A DNA stretch of 35,587 nt, taken from Roseburia sp. 1XD42-69. Its GTDB lineage: Bacteria; Bacillota; Clostridia; Lachnospirales; Lachnospiraceae. The notes beneath the pieces were generated by a model that saw nothing but the letters and a program-made list of their open reading frames with translations, did not search any database and was not told the DNA's origin. Numbering within the stretch: position 1 is the first letter of the stretch; each line of letters opens with the position of its first letter. The position numbers were made by a program, and so were the translations under genes. Of this stretch, positions 1-6,369 are shown piece after piece. The stretch spans positions 1-35,587 of the forward strand of contig NZ_RAZG01000041.1 of assembly GCF_003612565.1 (NCBI RefSeq). Direction: 5' to 3'.

Positions 1-43
1 CATAAAAAAATAAGTGCAGAAGGTAAAGCACTGATGAAATGCT

Positions 44-190
44 TTATCTCTTACACTTATATGGTACTAAAAAGCGGCGTTCCTGTTCTCCCATGTAGAG
101 AGTAAGAAACGCCGCTTCTGCGTCGTATTCAGTTTTTAGTACAATACCCTGCTTGTCCGTCGCTCGAAAAACCTTGATTTTCCAGTGTTT
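44..190 (-). pseudogene. C-terminal remnant of an unrecognised small protein
   Basis: Reading the minus strand from about 190 down to the TAA at 44-46 gives 48 codons with ordinary protein-like composition; the end reads RRFLVPYKCKR. There is no start codon: an in-frame TGA lies at 191-193 and no ATG, GTG or TTG is placed to begin translation. The gene therefore seems to have lost its 5' end at about 185-210, exactly where the plus-strand integrase also loses its own. I do not recognise the family; by position it would be a small cargo gene of the integrative element. A strong inverted repeat (64-142) lies inside it, so a purely structural, non-coding reading is also possible. Confidence 0.4.
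64..142. repeat. Nested inverted repeats near element end
   Basis: Perfect 10-bp arms GTACTAAAAA (64-73) and TTTTTAGTAC (133-142) enclose a second perfect 10-bp pair AAGCGGCGTT (72-81) and AACGCCGCTT (108-117). Just upstream, 10-30 and 40-60 form another imperfect hairpin (17 of 21 positions complementary). Such stacked hairpins could be a terminator for the minus-strand remnant, part of a transfer origin or an element end; the sequence does not decide between these. Confidence 0.6.
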
Positions 191-351
191 TCAAAAGTAT
201 CGTTATCTAACGTCAGCTTTATCAGTACCGTTATACAGACAGGAAGGGGAAAAGGCATACATTAACGGCAGGAACATTAGAGGAACTCCGGCAGAGGGAA
301 GAAGAAATTATAAGAGATAAATCAGATGGAATCCGTGCAGAAGCAAAGAAC

Positions 352-1401
352 ATGACACTGGATGATATGTTTGAGTTATGGAGCAGGCTCAAAAGAGGGC
401 TGAAGGGGAATACCTATCAGAATTACTGCTATATGTATCGGACATTTGTAAGCCCTGACATTGGGAAACTCAGGATAACCACATTGAAACGGTCAGATAT
501 AAAGGCTTTCTACAACTCACTGGTAGATGAGAAGAATCTGAAAATAGCAACAGTTGATAATATACATACGGTATTGCATCAAGTTCTGACGGTTGCGGTG
601 GAAGATGGATATATGCGTACAAATATTTCCGACAATCTGCTAAAAGAATTAAAGCAGTCCCATAACACAGGGTCTGAACACAGGAGGGCGCTCACCGTGC
701 CGGAGCAGGAATTATTTCTGGATTTTCTGAATAAAGAGAATACGCCATATTACCATTGGAAGCCTATATTTACGGTGATGCTGTATACGGGAATGCGGGT
801 AGGGGAAATTACGGGGCTGCGGTGGCAGGATATTGATATGGCTGAGGATTTAATAGAGGTAAACCATACGCTGGTTTATTATAATCATGCAGAAAATGGG
901 TGTTATTTCAGCATCCATACGCCAAAGACAAAAGCGGGCAATCGAACTATACCCATGCTGGATGAGGTAAAACAGGCATTTTTGGATGAGAAACGTTATC
1001 AGGAATTGAATGGATTGAAATGTAAAGTAACGGTAGATGGATATACGGATTTTATTTTTGTCAACCGGTTTGGGAATCTGCAGCATCAGGGGACATTGAA
1101 TAAGGCACTTCGCAGAATCATCCGTGACTGTAACGATCTGCAGCTTGCAGGAGAGGAGAAAAAACCGGTATTGCTGCCGAGGTTTAGCTGTCACAGTCTG
1201 CGCCATACATTTACAACAAGGCTGGTGGAAGCTGGCATGAATCTAAAAGTTGTGCAGGATACGCTTGGGCATAAGGATTTTTCTACGACGATGAATATTT
1301 ACACGGATGTGACAAGAGAATTGAAGCAGAGGGAGTTTGATAACCTTCAGGAGAAGATGAATCAGAAAAAATATAAAGGAACGACTAAAGAGGAGTCCTG
1401 A
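352..1401 (+). CDS. Tyrosine site-specific integrase, N-terminus truncated
   Basis: This is a phage/ICE-type tyrosine recombinase that catalyses strand exchange between attachment sites. The core-binding SAM-like domain occupies about residues 1-110 and the catalytic domain about 120-330. All catalytic elements are visible: Arg in TGMRVGEITGLRW, Lys in PKTKAG, HSLRH, LGHKD and the nucleophile Tyr in MNIYTD. The reading frame continues upstream of this ATG from 211 (RQLYQYRYTDRKGKRHT...), which resembles the second half of the N-terminal arm-binding domain, but a TAA at 208-210 interrupts it and no start precedes. Family members are usually near 400 residues, so about 20-30 residues of the arm-binding domain are missing. 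The ATG at 352 has no good ribosome binding site. Probably a non-functional remnant; a perfect hairpin follows the stop. Confidence 0.85.
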   Translation: MTLDDMFELWSRLKRGLKGNTYQNYCYMYRTFVSPDIGKLRITTLKRSDIKAFYNSLVDEKNLKIATVDNIHTVLHQVLTVAVEDGYMRTNISDNLLKELKQSHNTGSEHRRALTVPEQELFLDFLNKENTPYYHWKPIFTVMLYTGMRVGEITGLRWQDIDMAEDLIEVNHTLVYYNHAENGCYFSIHTPKTKAGNRTIPMLDEVKQAFLDEKRYQELNGLKCKVTVDGYTDFIFVNRFGNLQHQGTLNKALRRIIRDCNDLQLAGEEKKPVLLPRFSCHSLRHTFTTRLVEAGMNLKVVQDTLGHKDFSTTMNIYTDVTRELKQREFDNLQEKMNQKKYKGTTKEES

Positions 1402-1410
1402 TTTTGAACT

Positions 1411-1454
1411 ATACAACAGGAAGAAAGCGGAAAGCGGCTTTCTTCCTGTTGTAT
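1411..1454 (+). terminator. Perfect 18-bp stem hairpin after integrase
   Basis: ATACAACAGGAAGAAAGC (1411-1428) pairs perfectly with 1437-1454, with an 8-nt loop. It begins ten bases after the integrase stop. There is no long T tract, so it could be a factor-assisted terminator or an element-end structure. Confidence 0.7.
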
Positions 1455-1518
1455 TTCCGATAGTTTCCGATTATAATATAAGGGAGATGTCGGCAGCAAT
1501 AAGAAAGAGGTATGTTTT

Positions 1519-2340
1519 ATGAGTGAAGCAGAACAGCAGAGAAAAGAACGGGAACGTCAGGAGGATTTGCAGCGCCTACGAGATTTCCGTCCTATTGATG
1601 ATGATTTTATGCGCTGCCTGTTTAAGGACAATGTGCCATTAGCTGAATTGGTGCTGCGGATTATTACAGGTAAAAAGGATTTGGTTATTACAGACTGCCA
1701 GACACAGAAAGATATGAAACGCCTGGCTGGCGCACGTTCTGTCTGTTTAGATGCATACGGAACGGATTCCATGGGAAAACGGTATGATTTAGAAATTCAA
1801 AGGGCTGACAAGGGAGCTGACCCGCTCCGGGCGAGATACCATTCCAGTGTTTTGGATATTGAGAATCTGGATGCAGGGCAGGAATTTAATGAATTACCGG
1901 ATACCTATACTATATTCATCACAGAAAAGGATTTCTATGGAATGGGCGAGCCGCTCTATGTGATTGAGAGGATGAACCTGACAACTGGGAAAGGCTTTGG
2001 AGATGGGGAACATATTCTGTATGTGAATGGCGAATACAGAGGGGAATCTGATTTAGGAAAGCTGATGCATGATTTTAACTGTACGGAGGCTGATGATATG
2101 AATTTTGATTTGATGGCAGAGCGTACAAGATATTTGAAGGAAAATCCGAAAGGGGTGCAAGAGATGTGTAAGGCTATGGAAGATATGAGGAATGAAGCTG
2201 CTTTAGCAGAGCGGAAAGAGATTGCGCGTACTTTTATTATGATGGGAGAATTATCTTATGAAAAAATAGCGAAAGGCACGAAACTGCCGATTGAAGAAAT
2301 TGAGAAAATGGCGGGAAAAGAGAAAAGAAATAATTTATAA
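1519..2340 (+). CDS. Rpn family / PD-(D/E)XK nuclease-type putative transposase
   Basis: The 273-residue protein matches the Rpn (recombination-promoting nuclease) and PDDEXK_2 group, often labelled putative transposase. The nuclease core is at about residues 25-150: an acidic residue precedes the strand YDLEIQ, the E-x-Q form of the PD-(D/E)XK motif, and is followed by RARYHSSVLD. The C-terminal part is charged and helical and ends in a short helix-turn-helix-like element (LSYEKIAKGTKLPIEEIEKM), typical of this family. AAAGAGG lies 8-10 bases before the ATG. Related proteins cut DNA and are studied both as recombination factors and as phage-defence nucleases. Its position between an integrase and a Kiwa-like pair fits a defence or mobile-element role, which is inference. 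Confidence 0.8.
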   Translation: MSEAEQQRKERERQEDLQRLRDFRPIDDDFMRCLFKDNVPLAELVLRIITGKKDLVITDCQTQKDMKRLAGARSVCLDAYGTDSMGKRYDLEIQRADKGADPLRARYHSSVLDIENLDAGQEFNELPDTYTIFITEKDFYGMGEPLYVIERMNLTTGKGFGDGEHILYVNGEYRGESDLGKLMHDFNCTEADDMNFDLMAERTRYLKENPKGVQEMCKAMEDMRNEAALAERKEIARTFIMMGELSYEKIAKGTKLPIEEIEKMAGKEKRNNL

Positions 2341-2403
2341 AAGCAGATAATGTTGAATAGATAAGGTTTATGATAATATAAATGATTGCAGGGGGTAAAG
2401 GTG

Positions 2404-3333
2404 ATGTCACTACAAAAGATAAAGCAGGTCTTTGACAAATTGAGCAATTGTACCATGTGGTCACTTCAACTGTTAAATGCCAGGGAAGTTCATGGTGAGT
2501 TTGTATATAATGCCCATGATATTGTGGTGACCACCTCTGATGCAATTATAGAATTCATAAGGGAATTGGAACTTACATATACTAAGGAAAAGGGCAGACT
2601 TTCAAAATATCAAATGGTTTGTGATTATGATGGAAGTACTGAAGGAGATAGAATATATAAGATTGAATTTTCAAGTGAACTTATCAGTGACTCTGGTGAA
2701 AAACTTGTACATGCTATGGCAAATCCAGATATGAAGGGAAATGCGTTAGACTTTTCAGCAAACGCTTATATCCTAAAAGGAAATATCCTTATAGATGAGA
2801 CTCCGATACCTGTCAAATTATTTACGATAATCAGTCCTTTCAAAGTATTAAAGCATACTTTTATGTGGGACGGCGACAGCTTCAAGGTATTACCGGATAA
2901 ATATTTATCACTGCGCAGATATGTCGATGTAGTAATGATTGATGATACGGCATATCTTTTTAATATGAATGGGGAGAAGCTTTTCAATATGGAAAGAGCC
3001 TATAAGTTTATCTGTCGTGATAAAATTGAGGAGATTATCAGTAGCGGAATTGTATCAGATGAAAGTATGTTTAGACAGTATGGAGCATCTGGGCATAATC
3101 CAAGAAAATTTGTGTCATTTGATGAAAACAGATTGCGAAAGATTAAAGACGATGCGGGGGTTAGGAACAGAATGGCTGGAAAGTTTGGAATTATTCAGAC
3201 ACCAGAGGGAATATTTGACTCATCTGACAGTGAAAATGTGAACAGGATTGTTAAATTTCTTTGTAAAAAAGGAATGATTGATCCGGTAAATGATGACCCG
3301 GTAGAAGTGGAAGGGGCAAGGCAATGGATGTGA
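2404..3333 (+). CDS. kwaB: KwaB-like DUF4868 protein (Kiwa defence system)
   Basis: The 309-residue protein has no membrane segment and resembles DUF4868, the domain of KwaB. The clearest region is about residues 170-210: LRRYVDVVMIDDTAYLFN followed by an aromatic, acidic helix (KLFNMERAYKF), then a C-terminal stretch with FDENRLRKIKDD. Length is close to the roughly 315 residues typical of KwaB. The ATG at 2404 is chosen because GGGGGT (2391-2396) lies eight bases upstream; an earlier TTG at 2386 would overlap this site. The gene is followed after 9 bp by a four-helix membrane protein, the partner expected for KwaB. In characterised Kiwa systems KwaB is the cytosolic, DNA-acting component held at the membrane by KwaA. 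The assignment rests on recalled family patterns and pairing, not an alignment. Confidence 0.65.
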   Translation: MSLQKIKQVFDKLSNCTMWSLQLLNAREVHGEFVYNAHDIVVTTSDAIIEFIRELELTYTKEKGRLSKYQMVCDYDGSTEGDRIYKIEFSSELISDSGEKLVHAMANPDMKGNALDFSANAYILKGNILIDETPIPVKLFTIISPFKVLKHTFMWDGDSFKVLPDKYLSLRRYVDVVMIDDTAYLFNMNGEKLFNMERAYKFICRDKIEEIISSGIVSDESMFRQYGASGHNPRKFVSFDENRLRKIKDDAGVRNRMAGKFGIIQTPEGIFDSSDSENVNRIVKFLCKKGMIDPVNDDPVEVEGARQWM

Positions 3334-3342
3334 GGTGACAGA

Positions 3343-3915
3343 ATGTCAATTCTATTTCTCATGAGTATGTTTTTCTTATCATTTATGCCATTGTGGATTT
3401 GCATTGTATGTATTGATATGAAAAGCCTGATAGATGGGACAGATTATCCATATACAGAGTGGATTGGTTTAGGGATGATAACATTCCTTTTATTTGTCAG
3501 TGTGCTGATTACAATAAAAACGCTAAGAAAACAGGTAACTCAGAATACTGGAGAATATATAGTTGTTGCTGCTGAAAAAGATACTGTTTCAACAACAGCA
3601 TACCTTTTATCCAATGCACTGCCTCTTCTTGCGTTTGATTTTACACAATGGTTTGATACGGTTCAATTTATAATAATTTTGGGGTTTCTTGCCGTATTAT
3701 GCTTACTACATTATAGATGCGATAGTAATGTGTGTTTGGAACTTGTAGGATATCGGCTATATAAGTGTAGCCTACATGGTGAATCTGATGATAAGGAAGA
3801 AATAACAATATTAATCCGACGTAAACAATTAAATGTGAATGACGAGGTTGTTATCCGAAAGCTAAATGATGAATTATATATTGGTAAATATAAGGTGTCA
3901 GAAGAACAGCTATAA
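3343..3915 (+). CDS. kwaA: KwaA-like four-helix membrane protein
   Basis: The 190-residue protein has four hydrophobic segments, about residues 2-24, 42-60, 80-98 and 104-124, and a polar, probably cytosolic C-terminal domain of about 65 residues. This is the topology described for KwaA, the membrane component of Kiwa. The stretch ending LELVGYRLYKC after the fourth helix resembles the post-membrane motif of such proteins. GAGGTGAC just before the ATG overlaps the end of the upstream gene, so the two are translationally close and surely one transcript. In the founding Kiwa systems kwaA precedes kwaB; here it is the second gene. Alternative: an unrelated small membrane partner of a DUF4868 protein. 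Both genes look more AT-rich than the chromosomal genes to the right. Confidence 0.6.
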   Translation: MSILFLMSMFFLSFMPLWICIVCIDMKSLIDGTDYPYTEWIGLGMITFLLFVSVLITIKTLRKQVTQNTGEYIVVAAEKDTVSTTAYLLSNALPLLAFDFTQWFDTVQFIIILGFLAVLCLLHYRCDSNVCLELVGYRLYKCSLHGESDDKEEITILIRRKQLNVNDEVVIRKLNDELYIGKYKVSEEQL

Positions 3916-3944
3916 TGAACCAATCCTGAACCATTTTTGAACCA
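3916..3944. repeat. Three TGAACCA direct repeats, 11-bp period
   Basis: TGAACCA occurs at 3916-3922, 3927-3933 and 3938-3944, exactly 11 bp apart, immediately after the kwaA stop. One-helical-turn phasing suggests a protein-binding site or recombination arm site. Confidence 0.6.
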
Positions 3945-4271
3945 ATTTTTGCCAGGTTATGGGTATTTCAGGAGAGTTATGGGAAAGAGGGAAATGTGGG
4001 GATTATAGAAAAACAGGGGAATGGAGAGGTATGTAGGGGTATAAAAACAGATGTGCTTACAGTCCCGACAATGAAAACCCTGGAAAAATAATGAGGCTTG
4101 TAAATCCCATGAAAATTCTTCATGGAGAATAATATAAGATTTTTCTTATGATTCAGAAAAAACTACCCTTTTGCTTGCCATAGTTTAGGGGTGGTTTTTT
4201 TCTGTAATTTTATATATTTATTTGTCACACAGACAAGGGAAGGTTGTCTAATTAAATAGGAGGTAAAATTT
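3945..4271. other. Intergenic region between island and sigma gene
   Basis: No credible gene is visible here. It holds a small hairpin CCATGAA/TTCATGG (4107-4113 and 4119-4125) and a terminator-like stem, AAAAAACTACCC (4157-4168) with GGGTGGTTTTTT (4189-4200), whose T-rich arm could end transcription rightwards before the sigma-factor gene. It is the likely right boundary of the accessory island. A weak promoter may lie at TTGTCA (4222-4227), but its spacing to any -10 is poor. Confidence 0.4.
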
Positions 4272-5123
4272 ATGAATAAAAAAACCAACAATGAAATGCA
4301 GGCTTTAGTGGATAAAGCTACCGCGGGAGATAAAAAGGCTCTTGAAACCCTTGTGGCAGGTGTGCAGGATCTTGTATTCAATTTGTCCCTGCGGATGCTG
4401 GGTACATTTGCAGATGCGGAAGATGCCACTCAGGATATCCTGTTGAAAATGATTACCCATCTGTCTTCTTTCAGAGGGGACAGTTCTTTTACAACGTGGG
4501 TATTCAGCATTGCGGCAAATCATCTGAAAAATTACAAAAAGCATATGTTTGCCCATTATCCGTTAAGTTTCGAGTTTTATGGAGACGATATAGAAAACGG
4601 TAAAATACAGGATGTGCCGGATTTAACACAGAATGTGGAAAAAGACATACTGGAGGAAGAACTGAAAATGTCCTGTACCAATGTGATGCTGCAGTGCCTT
4701 GATGTGGAGAGCAGGTGTATTTTTATATTGGGTACAATGTTTAAAATTGACAGCCGGATTGCCGGGGATATTTTGGGAATGTCCCCGGAAACGTACCGGA
4801 AACGGCTTTCCAGGATACGCAAAAAAATGGCAGACTTTCTGGGACAGTATTGCGGGGAATACGGCAGAGGAAAATGTAAATGCAGAGAAAGGATTAATTA
4901 CGCAATACAAAACCACCGGATAAACCCGTTGCAGCTGGATTTTATGACAACCACGGAAATCCCTGTTCAGACCATGATAGATGTGAAAAATGCTATGGAA
5001 GATATTGACGATTTGTCACAGGATTTTTCTTTCTGTAAACCATATCAATCCCCAGAGCGAACAAAACATCTGATACAGGAATTTTTGGATTCCGTTCAGC
5101 TTTCCATTATTCAAAACTCATAA
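4272..5123 (+). CDS. Sigma-70 family (ECF-like) factor with Cys-containing C-terminal extension
   Basis: Residues 1-190 form a two-domain ECF-type sigma factor. Region 2 includes LRMLGTFADAEDATQDILLKM and the -10-melting segment FTTWVFSIAANHLKNYKK. Region 4 is a helix-turn-helix (DSRIAGDILGMSPETYRKRLSRIRKKM). It would direct RNA polymerase to a specific promoter set. The protein then continues for about 90 residues beyond a normal ECF factor, starting with CGEYGRGKCKCRERI, so three cysteines are clustered after region 4.2. Such tails in other ECF groups can replace an anti-sigma factor as a sensor. No anti-sigma gene is adjacent; the next gene is a DUF2461 protein 15 bp downstream. Start supported by TAGGAGG. 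Confidence 0.8.
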   Translation: MNKKTNNEMQALVDKATAGDKKALETLVAGVQDLVFNLSLRMLGTFADAEDATQDILLKMITHLSSFRGDSSFTTWVFSIAANHLKNYKKHMFAHYPLSFEFYGDDIENGKIQDVPDLTQNVEKDILEEELKMSCTNVMLQCLDVESRCIFILGTMFKIDSRIAGDILGMSPETYRKRLSRIRKKMADFLGQYCGEYGRGKCKCRERINYAIQNHRINPLQLDFMTTTEIPVQTMIDVKNAMEDIDDLSQDFSFCKPYQSPERTKHLIQEFLDSVQLSIIQNS

Positions 5124-5138
5124 AGGAGACGAAGGATT

Positions 5139-5822
5139 ATGAATACACAGTGTATCATTGATTATTTATCGGAGTTGAGCATGAACAACAACCGTGAATG
5201 GTATCATGCCAATAAGGAGGACTATAAAAAAGCCAATGAAGAATTTGAAAAGTTATTGCAGGCGTTGATGCTGGAAATTGGAAAATTTGACAGCAGTATT
5301 TTGCATAACAATCCCAAAGACCTTACCTTTAAGATTGTAAGGGATACCCGCTTCAGTCATGATAAATCACCCTATAACCCTGCGTTCCGCGCCCACATTT
5401 CCTCAAAGGGCAAGCTGCCGGTGCCTGTGGGGTATTACCTTATGATTAAACCTGGCAATCAGTCCTTTTTAGGCGGCGGCTTGTTTGCAGATATGTTTAA
5501 GGATGCCACAGCGATGATACGGGATTATATTGTACAAAACGGGGAGGAATGGGAAAAAATCATACATGAGCCGGAGTTTGAAAACTATTTTTCTGTCCAG
5601 GGGACGGCATTAAAAAATGTTCCAGCGGGGTATGACAAAGAGCATCCCCAGGCAGAGTATCTGAAATTCAAGAGTTGGTATCTGGAATATCCGTTAAAAG
5701 ATGAAGAATTGATAAATGCAGAAACATTTTCTGCAAAGGCAGCAGAAATTTTCCGAATCATGAAACCTTTTAATGATTATTTAAACAAAGCTCTTGAGGG
5801 ATTTCAGATGCCAAAAAGGTAA
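5139..5822 (+). CDS. DUF2461 family protein
   Basis: The 227-residue protein matches DUF2461 (TIGR02453) over its whole length. Family hallmarks are the N-terminal NNNREWYHANKEDYKKA, the central KIVRDTRFSHDKSPYNP, then GYYLMIKPGNQSFLGGGLF, and the C-terminal LKFKSWYLEYPL. Function is unknown; the family is widespread in bacteria and predicted soluble and cytosolic. It starts 15 bp after the sigma-factor gene with its own AAAGGAG site, so the two are likely co-transcribed, and a strong terminator follows. Nothing is truncated. Confidence 0.85.
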   Translation: MNTQCIIDYLSELSMNNNREWYHANKEDYKKANEEFEKLLQALMLEIGKFDSSILHNNPKDLTFKIVRDTRFSHDKSPYNPAFRAHISSKGKLPVPVGYYLMIKPGNQSFLGGGLFADMFKDATAMIRDYIVQNGEEWEKIIHEPEFENYFSVQGTALKNVPAGYDKEHPQAEYLKFKSWYLEYPLKDEELINAETFSAKAAEIFRIMKPFNDYLNKALEGFQMPKR

Positions 5823-5838
5823 AGAAATTTTTAAATGG

Positions 5839-5863
5839 GAGTGCTTCGGCACTCTTATTTTTG
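5839..5863 (+). terminator. Rho-independent terminator
   Basis: GAGTGC-TTCG-GCACTC (5839-5854), a UUCG tetraloop hairpin, followed by TTATTTTT. It ends the sigma factor/DUF2461 transcript. Confidence 0.9.
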
Positions 5864-5892
5864 TTGCATAAATAGTGGCACCATGTTATTAT
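5864..5892 (+). promoter_or_regulatory. Sigma-A-type promoter
   Basis: TTGCAT (5864-5869), a 17-bp spacer, then TATTAT (5887-5892). It lies directly after the preceding terminator and would drive the DUF3783 gene and probably the surface protein gene. Confidence 0.75.
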
Positions 5893-5949
5893 GAAACAAA
5901 AGTACCAGTTTTTTTATTTGTAAAGGGAAAGGAAGCAGTGGAACTATAG

Positions 5950-6354
5950 ATGAGAGAGACAATTTTATTATTTAATTTTTCAGACGGGGACAGAAAAAAG
6001 AAATTATTGAGAGCGCTGTTGCCACTGAGGATGAAAGTGAAAGAAATTGCGGTAGAGGAATATGGAAAACCACTGGGGGATTTGGCGGGAATCAAAGGTT
6101 TTTCCATGAATGGGGAAGAATCGTTTTCTGGAGAAGGCCGGATGACTTTGGGAGAACTTTCCGGGGAAATGCTGGTGATGGCGGGGCTTTCCGAAAACCA
6201 GGTGGATCAGGTGTTAAAAGCATTGCGCAGGGCAGGGCTTGACATTCCTTATAAGGCGGTGCTGACTGCAGCCAATCAAAACTGGAATGTATGGGAATTG
6301 TTTCAGGAAATTAAAAAGGAGCACGAGACAATGGCCGGTATCAATGTAAAATAG
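5950..6354 (+). CDS. DUF3783 domain protein
   Basis: The 134-residue protein carries a DUF3783-like C-terminal half: MLVMAGLSENQVDQVLKALR followed by DIPYKAVLTAANQNW and a closing helix ELFQEIKKEHE. The N-terminal half (LLFNFSDGDRKKKLLRALLPL) looks like the usual partner domain that precedes it. Function is unknown in the family. The ATG has only a distant AGGAAG about 14 bases upstream, so translation may be weak, but an upstream GTG is blocked by a TAG. The next gene starts 15 bp downstream and is probably in the same operon. Confidence 0.75.
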   Translation: MRETILLFNFSDGDRKKKLLRALLPLRMKVKEIAVEEYGKPLGDLAGIKGFSMNGEESFSGEGRMTLGELSGEMLVMAGLSENQVDQVLKALRRAGLDIPYKAVLTAANQNWNVWELFQEIKKEHETMAGINVK

Positions 6355-6369
6355 GAAGGGGGCAGTTAA

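Noticed and set aside
64-142. CRISPR-like repeat
   Set aside because: Arms are inverted, not direct repeats, and there is only one copy.
352-1401. Taking the integrase as a complete gene starting at 352
   Set aside because: In-frame sequence with arm-binding-domain character continues upstream to 211 and no ribosome binding site precedes 352.
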